A stretch of 64,000 nt of DNA from Aquila chrysaetos chrysaetos (Eukaryota; Chordata; Aves; Accipitriformes; Accipitridae), in contig NC_044009.1 of assembly GCF_900496995.4 (NCBI RefSeq), positions 12,618,001 to 12,682,000 of the forward strand. Reading direction: 5' to 3'. Below, piece after piece: positions 36,600 through 48,741 of the stretch. Position numbers and translations under genes: made by a program. Every line of letters starts with the position of its first letter. Position 1 is the first letter of the stretch. The notes beneath the pieces are model-generated. The model saw nothing but the letters and a program-made list of their open reading frames with translations, was not told the origin of the DNA and made no database searches.

Positions 36600-37300
36600 T
36601 TATGTCCCTCCCGTTAGCTGCTCCTCTTCTTTGTGGGCGAAGGAGCCTCGTGGGGTGTGCTGGAGCTGAGCCCCCTCAGCCGGTGCCGCTGCGGATGCAC
36701 GGTTCCTTTGTCAGGGCATCAGGCGTCGGCAGCGGGCGCCCGGCCAGCGGGTCGCATCTCTGCAAAGGCACCGTCAGCCCTGGGTGCCAGCGTTCCCACC
36801 CAGCCGTTGAGAAGGGGGCACCTGGTTTCCCCAGGCATCCCTGCCATCAGCTGCAGCTGCCAGCGCGGGGACCATCGCCGGGGCCGTGTCCCTCCCGTCC
36901 CGGCCCCTTCGCAGCTGCAGGCGAAGGGTCTCCGTGCACGCAGCATCTCGGGGAACGCAATGCTATCGGTGCCAACTGCCAGCCAGGCAGGGGGAGGCTG
37001 CCGCTGCGCCGGCAGGGAATTTGGAGAGCTTTCCAGATCTCTCCCCCATGAGCTGTTTGTAGAAAGCCATCTGCCCGCCCCGGGTACTGAGCTGGGGTCC
37101 GGCACAGGCGTGGCGGAGCTGGAAAGGCACAGCAATGGGCGACGTCCCTCTTCTCTTAATATTAAACCCTCGTCCTGCCTGTGGCTGCCTGCACTGCTCA
37201 GCTCCTGACAGAAGGATGAAAAGATGGGCAGCCACATGCTTTCCGGACGAGCCAGCAGCGCGGAGGTGTTGGTGGTCAGTGCCAGGAGCACAGGGGCTGC
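36600..37300. promoter_or_regulatory. Orphan CpG island 19 kb downstream of ACKR3
   Basis: By hand count, 36721-37020 has about 27 CpGs in 300 nt at roughly two-thirds G+C, close to the number expected without CpG depletion, and CpGs remain frequent out to about 37265. Flanks are CpG-poor. No exon of a known gene overlaps it. Open frames on both strands (191 codons +, 237 codons -) are by-products of composition. It could be a lncRNA promoter, a developmental CpG-rich enhancer or a GC-biased conversion patch. Confidence 0.55.
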
Positions 37301-40300
37301 GTGACCAAGCACCTCATTTATCAACCCCCCCCCCCACCGCACACCCAGCAGCCCCAGCTCCTTATCTCTCTTCCCAGCACTGGCGTGGTCCGTGACAGAG
37401 GCTGGAGCAGAAGAAATTGGTCTCTGTGTCATCTCTGCTGCCCTCTTCTCAGCTGGTGGGTCCTGCTATGCCCGTCTGGCAGCACTCTGGCTTGCTGGGT
37501 CCTGGGGTGTTTTCGGGTGCTGTGCTGGGAAATCCTGCTCACGGCTCCTTCGGCAAAGGGCTGCTGGGGGCTTTCTCAACCGCGGCTTTATAACTTCGAA
37601 CAGATGTGGTTTTGAAAACTTCAGCTTTGAGGCATGCTCTCTTTTTAAACGGCTTCGGTGGAAATTTGCACTTCAGTGGATGTGTGGAAAAATGGTGTTT
37701 TCAAAGTGAAAATGAAATGAAAACCAGCCTACCCCCTCTTCCCCCTCCCTCCCCCAGTGAAACATTGTTTGGAAAGTGAGGCCTCTGTTTTGAAATATTT
37801 GAAGCACGGAGACATCCTTCATTTTACTTCTTCCGCTTTGCTGTTCGTTTCTTTGCTTCTATTTCCCTTATTTTCTTTATGTCTCGAGTCCGTCCCCAGC
37901 CAGCTCCCCTTGCTCCCTTCATCACTCGTAGGGTGCAGGGTGTCACGAGAGGTCTTCTGAAGCGTGTCAAGTCCCTATTTTTTTCCAGGTTTCTTTTTTT
38001 TTTTGTAAAATGTGCTCAGAACTGAAAGTCTCTATAGAAACTTTGTACCTGAATTAGGCTTTATAATTTATGCCCGCTTCCCTGGGGCTGTGCGTGTGAG
38101 CTGGCTGCCTTGGGTCCTGCCCATGCACGGGAAGGAAAGCTGATGGCTTCCCAGGAGCTGCTGGTTTACCTGTGGCTGGGGAGCCTGTTTGCACTGGCAG
38201 CTTGCTAAAATCCTCATGTTCTGCTGCACATCCTTTCCTCTCTGGCTGGGGAGATGTTGCTGCATGCTGCGGTCCCGTGCCCGCAAGGCAGATTTGACGC
38301 AGTGGGGCTGTGCTGTATAAGCTTGTGCGTGTGTCAGCTTGGACCTGGTGTCCTAAGCATCATGTCTGAGAAACCCTACTTATTCAGAGGTTGTCGCCTT
38401 TGCTGGGGAAAGTCCGTGTGTGGAAATAGCTGGTACTGGTGCCAAGCTCTTCTTCCAGCTCATCGTTGTGTGGGCGTGCAAGAGGAATGGGCAAGACCTA
38501 CAAGGCGGGATGCGGTGGGGTGATCGAGGCTGCAGCGGATGATGCAATGTCGGTCCTTTCATAGCTGTCTAGACAGAGAGATGCGAAGGGCACGCCGGAT
38601 GCCAGCTGCATGTCACGGAGCCGGGCTGGTGGGGCTGAGATCGGAGGGATGCTGCTGGGTGCGGGGGAGGACAGACCCGGCGCTGCGGATCGGTGGCAAT
38701 GAGACGCTGCGTCTCTGCATTGTACAAGGAGCTGCTCACGTGGTTTCAGTCGAGCCAAAATATGCTTTCAGAAAGAGAACGGACCAGATGTCTTATTATT
38801 GCTGTTCACAATGCTGTCCTCCGAGTACAACGATCCATCAGGGGGGCTCGGCGCGGCCCTACAGAAAAGTTCCTGACACGTTTTTACAGCAGGGCCAGGT
38901 TCTCACCACTTGTGTGCATTTGTACCCCTTGACAAATAGCTGTTTGACTTCAGTTTTGTTCAAAGTCGCGGTGGTGTCAAGCACAGGGCTCCTATTCAAG
39001 TGCCCACCAACGGTGATCCACAACTCGCCGTTTCCTCTTCTTTTCTTGCTTTGTTCCCCCGTGACAGTCACTCGGGAACTTTTTCTTTTTTTATCTCATA
39101 GGGTTTTTTGAAAGACAATTTTAAAGGATTTATCCGCAGCAAAACAGTGGCTCTAATAAGGACTGTAAAAATGGCTTGGGAGTATATGGTGTGAGGAATT
39201 CCCATTTGCATTGATATTTTGCTGACATGACACTTAATTGTTGTGGGGTGTTTTGGGTTTTTTTGGTAATTTTTTCCAACGAGTTGATTTGTAGAATTGG
39301 CTGGCAAAGCCTTGCTTACATTGAGAAATGCAGCTTTTTCTTCAATGGACTGGCTCATCCTTGATGAATGGTTCCTTTTAAAGGTGGGACATGTGCTCCT
39401 AACTGCTCTGAGCACCTTGGGCATGGAGGAGAATTAGTTGTGAGCTGCGGCGTATGTCCTGCTGTATAAACATGTGTATAGGTAAGGTGTTGACTTTAAA
39501 CTGCTTTCTAAGTTATGTGTGTGCCCAAAGTTGCCTATAGAGACTGGACCCCAGATGTGTCATGGGCTGTACAAACACATAGTGCAAGGATGTCCCAGCC
39601 TGCAGCAACTGGCAGTGGGAGCTCCCAGGGTGCTGGTAAAACCCATGCAGATCAGTCCATGCAACCCTGGCTGCACAGTGCCAATATGACGTTTCTGTCT
39701 AAGTCCCCTGGTTATTAAAAGTTTGGTTTTATAAATGAGGAGTCCTTTGTGTTCTCCAGACTGTGACTTTCTGCTGTACTTCTCTAGCTGAAGTTCCCCT
39801 TTGAATTCAGCAAGTATTTTGTGTGCTCAGAGAGCATTTTCCATCACTTGAGCCTGAAAGGAAAGAGGATTTATGAAATGGGGAGCGTGAGGCACCAACT
39901 CAGCAAATACCAAAGCGTGTATGTAAGCGTTTGCACGTCAGAGATGTAAGTACGCAAGTGGTCTTGGTCTTAAGCCACTCTGTACTGCTGGGTCCAAAGG
40001 CCGAGCTGAGAACATGCAACACACTTTGCATATTGGCATTTTCAGATGTCTTGTCTAAGGAGAGCTTTCTCTCTGCTGTGATCCTGCATCTTCTTCCAAT
40101 CACTCTCAGTATCAGCCTGTTTAATAGATGTACAGTGACCCAGCACCCTCAGCAGGTATGGAATGCCACGTTGTCAGTGCAGTAGATTCATTATCTTCTC
40201 ATGGTCTTAGTCTCCATTCCCTTAAATTCTGGCAAGTACATCATGATGTATCTGACCTATTATTGTTTCTCACTCCTTCTGACCTGTTGATGTGCCCCAG

Positions 40301-41601
40301 TATGGGTCATCGTTATTGAGATCTTTGGTGGCCCTTCCCATGCTCTTATACTTTCTCTAGAGTTTAGCTTTCACTCCAGCCTTCAAAGTCATCTCACAGG
40401 GCACTGCAAGCTTCTTTCTAGCCAGGTAAAGCCTGGGGGCTTTACCCTTATCTTGTGGCAGATAATATGAGCATCTTGATTGGTAATTGTGAAGTCAGGA
40501 TCTGTAATCAATTTTTCTATAAAACACTCAACCTTAAGGTGCACCTTTATCCACCTATTAATTAGCACAGGGAAAGGATACTCATGTCTAGAGGCAGAAG
40601 ACAAAAATAGGAGCAGGGAGGAAAGAGAATTGGCTCCTTTGTTTGAATGATAAATATTGTTCCCTTTGTGTCTTAAATAAAACAAAAGTTTGGCTAAAAT
40701 GAGTGTGGTTTTAACTCTCGGAAACACAGACTTAAAAAGCATTGGAGAAAATAGTCCTGGAATAGGCACCAGAGACTCCATCCAGCAGATTCCTCTCATT
40801 CCAAGGCAAGCTCAGCAATACCTGTGTGATTCTTCATAAATGTTTGTTTAACCTGTTTCTGGGACTGTTGCAATGTTCTTTTTTGCAAATGTGAGGCTCA
40901 GGAGCACACACAATTGCTTGGGTTCTCATGTTAAGCCCTGTGAGCTGTGGCTTTGGGAAAAGCACCAAATATCACAAAAGCTGTTAACACTTCATTATTT
41001 GCATAAATTATTTTTTCTTTTTCCTTTTTAATAGCAACTTGGAAGCAGTTTAAAAATCCTGCCATGGACGGCTCTGTCGGAGAATAGATTTTTTTCACAA
41101 GTCTTCATGTGGAATTGATTATACAGTCCTATGTGCTAGAGCCCTCTGTGGAAGGAGAACTTGATGTACCTCCATATAAATCTATGGGCAGTAGGACTTG
41201 TTCTGCCAGATTCAAAGGAAAGAGAAGAGTCCTCTAGGGATGAGAGCAATAGCTAACAAAAGCAGATAGTGTCTGACAAATCTTATTAATATTGAGGATT
41301 CAAGGTCTGCTGAACTGGAGAGCCTGCCAATATCCCTGTAGTAGATGGTAAGGATACCTGCTTGAGGACCAGGCAGCTTTGCCAAAGAAGAAATGCAGAT
41401 TAAAGAAAAGTCAAAGTAGATAGTTGAAGTGTTTGTTGGTTGGCTGGACTAGCTAAAAAAAACCCAAAACAATGATCAAAAGCAATTTCAGTTGACCCTA
41501 TTGAAGGCTTTTGGGGAACTCTTGGGGGAGAAGGTAAAAATGCTTTTGATCCAATATCTTTCATTTGCCCTGAAGAACTACATTTTTTAAGACTAACATG
41601 T

Positions 41602-41635
41602 AAAAAAAAAAAACCGCACTAGATTTTTTTTTTTT
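41602..41635. repeat. A12/T12 inverted homopolymers
   Basis: Twelve A (41602-41613), a 10-nt spacer and twelve T (41624-41635) form a perfect potential hairpin. Confidence 0.9.
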
Positions 41636-43144
41636 ATAGTTAGAAAGTAGCCCATATCTATATTTGGTGTGACTATAATCTATTGCTAAGCACAGCCTGG
41701 GGTGGTAGGCTGACAGCAGCTCATAGAAATGCCGTCTCTACAAGTGATGGCAAGCTGACTTTTCACCTTCTGATCTGGGCTGATGGCTACCTTTGGAAGA
41801 CCCTCATGGTGATTAAGGGATGTACTGTGATTGCATTTCCAAGCCTCCGATACTCACGTATCCCACTAGAAAGCTAAGGGGAGAGCGCCCTGTTGTAATA
41901 CCATGAACTGCTTTGGCGACATTTAAGTGTAAGTGCATTAAGTCATGATTTATATTCACCACTGAGCCTTGAAATTTCTTCCAGGAGATCCCAGCATGCT
42001 GGTATGTCTTGGCTCTGCAGGTTACAGGGATGTTGAGAGATAGCTGAGCTATCATGGGCAGTTCTGATTTGCGGGGTTCCTTGAGGCAGGCAGCTTCCCT
42101 GGTGGGTGTGATTTTTTTTTTTCTTTTGTGTGTTTTTCGTTTGTTGTGTTCATTGCACAATTCCTTGGCATAATGCCTTTCACCTTGTCTCCAAATGATT
42201 GTTTTTTCCTCTGCGTCCCACTCGGTGACTCAGGTCAAAGGCATCTTATTCAGTGCAGTATGTTTCTTGGATTTTTGTGCTTTTCCAGATGTGTGTGAGC
42301 TCTAGGATGATAACTGGAACGGAGACAAGTGTTATCAGTGGCTTTGGTGCTCAGCTGTAGTTCTCCCAGAAGGTGAAAGGGGATGAGGCTTTGACATAGT
42401 ATGAAGGGCCCTCATTTTCCATCCCATTAACAGTTGATGACTATACCTCTTTGGAGCTGGGTCAGGTGGCAGGTAGCTCTTGAGCTGTTTTATTCTCTAG
42501 CAGTGCTGGCAAGCATTTCAGATGAAACTATCACCAAAGTAGTGGCTTCAGTGTACTCTCTGCAAGATGCAGTGATTCAGCACAGATCCTCTCTAGGGAC
42601 AGCCTCACGAAATGAGGGTGCAAAGTCCAAAACTGGAAACTGCCCAGGCTTCTCTACTCATCTCCCAGCTGATGCTGCAAGTACCTCTTCTCAACCTGGT
42701 TGATCTTGGGAGTCTTTACGGTGGCTTAAGGTTCTACCTCTGCATTGGTCTTAACAGCCTGGAGTCTATCTACTGACTGAGGCTAACTAGGACAGAGAAA
42801 TCAGGTACCTGCATGTCTCAGTTTGAAGGCTCAGCTTCCCCAGTACAAGTTCATGGGATGAGACCTCCTTGTAAATCCAGCTGTGGCTCCATCCATTGGC
42901 ATGGAGCTGCAGGACATGATGTGCCCTCACTCTCCCCCTGTAAGGACTTGTGTTGAAACCCTTGCCCAAGGGAACAGGCAGCCTGGGCCACTTGCCTTTT
43001 ATTCCCCAACCTGGAAGATCCCCACCACAACTCCACCTCTGAAACCAGGCTACTGTGCAAAAAAAGGTGGCAAGACTGATGGGCGAGGAAAGCAACCAGC
43101 ACCTCCTCCTCCCACCACCCGGAGGACTTGTCTCTCCCTGGGCA

Positions 43145-43158
43145 CTACTAGGGGGCTG
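43145..43158 (+). promoter_or_regulatory. CTCF-like motif
   Basis: CTACTAGGGGGCTG matches 12 of 14 positions of the CTCF core written as CCASYAGRKGGCRS. The motif is visible; binding is unknown. A site here would lie between ACKR3 and the rest of the downstream desert. Confidence 0.25.
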
Positions 43159-45899
43159 CCCGCTGGGTTGTGATTCCCCTTTGGAGACCCCAGCACCATC
43201 CATATCTCCCTACAAGGAGTGTCCAGGATCAAGCCACACAGATTTCCAGCTTGGATTCTCCACAGCCAAAGCAAATCAAACTCTTAAATACTTCTGAACT
43301 CTTGAAAGACCCTCAGATACTGTGATGACGAGCCCAGAAATGCTTGGGTTATTAGCTGCTAATAACCGTGGAGGTATGCCAGCGCTGGGAATAGCTCATG
43401 CTGTCATCACAACATGGAAAAAAGGCTGGCTGAACAGTCGAACGCCTTCATGTAGATGTTTCCGAAGAGCCTAGGCTGATGTGCTCAAAATGGGGGGTTT
43501 AGCTACAGGGCTGTTGTGTAGCTCCTACTAATTTCTGATCTGACTCTTGAAATCCTGGCCCGTATGTAAGTCAAGCTGGCTTTATTCAGCTTACTCTCTC
43601 CTATACGGCAGGGAATGCCTTACTCTGAAGTGAGAAGGAATGTGCCTCTGGTATGCCAAGACTATGGATTTCTGATGATATCTTGTGAAAATGTTTCTGA
43701 CTGGGGTTCTGGCCTCTTGCTTCCTGGGATACATGTTTCACTTTGCACTGACTTGCAGTGAAAAATATGCAATGTCAGTTTGAAGGATTGTGCTTTCTAC
43801 CCTGCTACCAAGCCAGATGTTTTTCCCCTAGGCAGATCTTTGGTTTTTTATTTTTTCTCCTCAAGCTAAGGTTTTTAACTGAATTCATACTGGTAGAGTT
43901 TCCTCCCTTTCGTGTTGTGCAAGGTCCTGGCAGTGGGGTCAGGACTTGTAATCTGCAGATGGCCTGAGGTCTTGTGATCCAAAGCACCATGAAGTAAGTT
44001 GGAAATGGGCAGGGGGAATTTCTGTGTGTTTCAGAGGGAGCAGTGCCTGATGTGGAAGCACATATGCTTTTGCCTAAACTAAAGTCTGTGCAGCCAAACC
44101 CCTTCGTATTGGAATTATGATATTAATTAGATCTGACCAGGAATTTCCCAATGTTGATATACAGTGATTTTTGCAGGTTGAGATTTCCAGCTGAAAGTGT
44201 ATTGAAAGACTGGAGAGTTTTTGCCAAAGCATGTCTTTTAAAAATGAAACAAAACCCCCAAGCCCCTTTTAGTGCACATCTAACCTGACTTTGCCACGTT
44301 CTCCCCTAAATGACATGCCCAAGGTCCCACAAGAAATCTGTGGCAGAGTAAGGAGCAGGAGTGCTGCTTTTCTTTTCCTCAGACCCCCATCTGGCGTTAC
44401 AGGATCGCCTATTCCAGCTGGGATTGACCTCAGCCAGAGCTTGGCTTCTCCGAAGCGGAGTTAGTGTGTCCTCACCATCAGTGCTTCCACCGGCAGGAAT
44501 GGAGGAGGGAGGAAAATGGAGCTGAGATCATGTAAAGTGATCGTTACAGGAAAGAGACTGAAACCACATCCATTTCTGCCTCCTGCCTGTGACTTTTCAG
44601 CTGTCTGTGAGTAACTGGATGACTGCTGGGAATAGTGGGAACCCGACTGTCATCTCTGCTGTTCTCTGTCAAGACGAGGCAGCTCTGAAAGAAATTAGCA
44701 ATATCTTTTTTCATCTTGGTGCTGTAAGAGCTTATATAAGTTCCTCCTCTGCACTCTGACTCCTGCCTATCAGTGGTGAGGTAGTTGCCATCTCGCTGCT
44801 CCTCTGGCATTTCATTATAGTACAGCTTCATATAGGTAGGAAGAAGAGGAGGTTGGAAGTAGCCTCTTTAGATGACACCTCTAATGACCTTAAGAGAAAG
44901 AAAACATTAAGAAGCCTTCTTAGACTTCTAGCTAAGTTTCTAGCTCATGTTACCAAGCACACTGTACCATGTCCCCTCATCCAAGGCTCAACAAGGCTTA
45001 ATGGGCCGTGCAAATAGCAAGGCCTTATTTGTATGCTGCAACATATCTATAGCACCAGACACTGATTCATGTGCTAAGTTGGTACCGATGGGTGCGTTGT
45101 GTATTGCATCATTGCCGTAGTCTTTGCTTGTTACTTAACCATAAGGAGAGCTTTAGACGTTGCACGCATTTTGATTATAACTGCTACAGATGTCTGTAAC
45201 CTGCAAAACTGACCTTCTTGCAACTCTTTGACCTTTAACACATGAATAGCAATGCAATCTTGGCAGCACCTTGCTTTTCTTAGCACTTTGGATATCATAA
45301 AATTACAGAGCATCCCAAGCATCTCAAGAAAATGCATGTCTTAATTTATTCCAGCCTTGAGAATATTCTTAGGCCATTGTGCTAATCAACCCTTCAAAGG
45401 ATGTGCGTGCACTCTCTTCCCCCACCGCTTCTAAATCTTGGCTTGAAGGATGCTTGTACAATATTCAGCTGTTCTGAGCCTTGAGTTGAATCAATGTTCC
45501 TTATCTTTCTATGGATGGTGATAATGACTTTGCAGACCATGTACTCCTAATATTTCTCACATAAAAAAAAAGTCACTGAAGTCTGGAGAGAGTCTCCTCG
45601 ATGTTTCTATTTATAAGCCCAAATGAATATGGGCCCTGCAGAGATCATCATCTCCTGCTGCTTCTCCCAGCACCAGCCCGTGTGTTTCTTCTCAGTCTTT
45701 GGCTTTCCTTCCACTTTCTAGAGCAGTTGTCATGCTGCCCTGAAGGTCCTCGGATCCTATGTTCTGCCCAACACAGGTTCTTCTTGGAAAGTGTTTGTGC
45801 ACTGCAGGTAGTTTCGTTTATTGCTGCTTAAAGCAAGACCCATGTGGCTACCCTGACATCTCTGCTGCTCCCAAATAGGAGCAGGAGTTGTCTTCACAG

Positions 45900-45987
45900 T
45901 GGTGCTATGGGTCACAGCGTGAAAAAACTCCAGCCAAACAGCTCTGTCCCGAAGACCTACGACGGTCGACTGGGAACCTGGCCCGAG
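45900..45987 (+). other. Candidate first coding exon of an unrecognised transcript (weak)
   Basis: An ATG at 45907 in a strong context (G at -3, G at +4) opens 27 codons beginning MGHSVKKLQP. They end exactly in phase 0 at a strong donor GAG|GTAAGC (45988). A possible acceptor TCTTCACAG ends at 45899, with a poor pyrimidine tract. The peptide has a balanced, protein-like composition, but I recognise no family and cannot find a second exon. An 86-codon antisense frame overlaps, so chance is quite possible. Confidence 0.15.
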
Positions 45988-48707
45988 GTAAGCCAGTACC
46001 CAGTCTGCACCCTGCACCTTGGCTCAGGACAGGAGCTTAAGTTTTAAAGGAGGCTTAAGTTTGAACTCATTCCTGGTTCAGGTTAGAGGCTTTCCTGTGT
46101 AATGGTGAATCTGGGGAGCTAAAAGCAAGATCCTGAGTGCTTCATACATAACCTGTAAATTTATCCTGGATAAAAGTAGTGCTTGAAATTATCTGATGAG
46201 GTTGTCAGGAGAGGTCAAAACAGGGAGGACTTCTCTGTAGCAGAGCTGGATGGGTAAATTCCTCCCATTTCATGCAGTTTCTCACTGGCATCTGTGTGGT
46301 ATCAACTGAGTAACCCGTATTGGTACAGGTAGAAGCCTCCTGTCACCCTGCGGCAGGTGAACCTCCAGACGTCTGAAGCTGAAGTACCTCCAAGCTGAAT
46401 GGATTGGTCTTAAGAAGTCAAGCCTTGCAAATTGGGTTTGCTCTCCTTAGACGTTTTCCCTTGCTGCCAGAAAAGCTTTGGGACTCTCTGCTGCTTGATT
46501 GTTTCTTAAATTTTTCTCAGTTCTCCCCTCTGTGTGTGACCCTGACTGGTCACCAAACAAAGGGTGATTCAGACTTTTTTTTTGTCTCAACCTACAGTCT
46601 TGAGGGCTTAAGCAAAGCCTTTCAGGCAAGGTCAAGGACAAAGATTTGAGGAAGGATTTTGCTGTGGAGGATCACACTTTGGTTGCTATCTTGATTAAAC
46701 TAAACTAAGCATTGTGCATAATGAACTCATGTAAAATTCGTGCTCTCAATTTCCCTCAGTGCTTTATGAGGTGTTGTAGTCGTTTTACACCCTTTTCTGC
46801 ATGTTGTCTTAGATGTGCTTTACATCAGGGACTTTGTCTACCTTTGTACAATGGTTGTTGGTGGGTTTTGACTGGTAGGATCTTGGCACCGGTATTCTGC
46901 TTTGGGAAATGCATCAGACCAGCCCCATGAATGAGCCAAGAGAAGCTGATGACATTGCTTTGCCCAGAGGCTGCTACAGCAGAGGAAGTCTAATCACAGA
47001 CTTTAACAGGCTTTGGATCAAGTCTACAACAAAGCTGTTCTAAGAAGGCAGCGTCAACAAACTGCTATTTCCTGCAAAACCAGCTTAGCTTGATGCAGGA
47101 ATCATAAGATCTCTCATTCAGAGGGCTCTAATCAGTCCTCCTCCTCCTCTGGGCCTGTTAAGTGGGATCCATCCCATAAGCTCTATGATTACAGCAGATA
47201 CCAAAGACCTATGTAAGGGCCGAATAACTCCTTTTATTTATTTTAAGGATTGCTTCAAGTACAAGGTTGGTCAAAGTAGTGCTGGTGGTGGAAGAGCAAA
47301 GAACTTATGCCTCTTCACATGAAACGTTACTTCAATTTCCAGCTACTTCCTACTCAGGGAAATATTGTTTACAGATATTGTAAACATCTGTACATGGATG
47401 GACGCGGTTGTCACAACGGGGTTGTATGCCGCTCTGTTATTCTCAAGATGGATTTATTACTGCAGAGAAATCTTTCTGCTATCTTGTTTCCCCTCTTCCC
47501 TCTCCTGAGGTTCACTCTCCCCACCATGTGGAATGGTTCTGCTCAAAATCCATCCGGTGGCAAGACGTAAAAATCCAACATCTATAAACTTGACAGACTG
47601 GTTTGCTGTTGTTTTCTTTAAATCCCAGCCTAGGCTTGGCATGGTGGACAGAAACGCCTGGTGTGTCTCCAGAAATGGAGACCTTTAGTCCTTTTTGGGC
47701 CAGATATGGAGAGACTCCATTCCTTGCAGGAAAAGCAGTTGCCATGGTAGATAGCAGCCTTGATGTGAGGTGTGTTGACTTCTGTCACATCACACTTCTG
47801 AGAGGAGGTGGAAAAGGAAAAATGCTCAGCATTTCAGAATGAAAGGAAGGTTGAGTTGCTGCAGGTCCCTGCCTCTGACTTCTTTGCTCACCTGCTGGCA
47901 TGAATTGGTTCATCAGCTTGCCTAGACCAGCTGATAGAGGACAATACCAGAGGTCATTGAGGACTTTTGAAGAAATAATAAAGGATATGGCCGTAATGCT
48001 GTGAGACAGACCAGAGCCGGCAAGAGCTATTTGGGAATCCTAGGAAAGGGCCCCTCCATCTCATAGTGTGGCCATACCTGAATGGTGCCGACCTCTGGCT
48101 ATGGCTTCCCTTGAGGCCATCTGTGAAGACACCCATTTTTAGGCTCCCATCAGCCTGCCTTGAAAGCTGGGGCGGGTCCAAAAGACCATTCTATGTTCAA
48201 GCCAGCTGGGACATGTCTCACAGGTAAGATGAATTTCTTCCTGGCTACTGTAGTGGAGAAAACCAAATTATCCCAGAGCGCCATGATTCTGGAAGAGCAA
48301 TTCTGTCCTTTTCCACCCAAAGCAGAGGTCAGGCAAACAGCACTTACTCAGGGTTAGAGCTCCAGGCTGGGTTACATATCTCCAGCAGGTTATTTCTGAG
48401 TCTGCACAGGTCTCCGTGCCCTGGTTACACTCTCTTACATTTCCAAACCTTCTTGGCTAGCAGCAGTATTTTTGAAATAGCATCTGCGGAAATTATGGTC
48501 TTGCTTCACTGCATACACTCGGATGAGAGCTGGTTACGGCTGTATCTTATCCGTAGCTCTTTAAATCTAGTGACCTGCATATAAATGCATTTTGTTTATT
48601 AAAATCAGGTAAAACATAACTCTTTCCATAAATGATCACTGTTCTTCTTGAGACCTGCTCAGTGATTCCACCTTTTTCTTTAATTCAATATTTCAATTAA
48701 TTCTTTC

Positions 48708-48741
<34 letters not shown>

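Larger units (their letters stand above)
37301..45899. other. Non-coding intergenic DNA
   Basis: No gene recognised. Contains C11 at 37325-37335, inverted homopolymers A12/T12 at 41602-41635, an AP-1 site abutting a nuclear-receptor-like half-site at 42226-42243, and a CTCF-like motif at 43145-43158. Many short open frames, none convincing. Confidence 0.55.

Noticed and set aside
36719-37432. 237-codon open frame on - strand, overlapping a 191-codon + frame
   Set aside because: Both strands are open because the region is GC-rich and CpG-rich. Neither translation shows a domain or known family.
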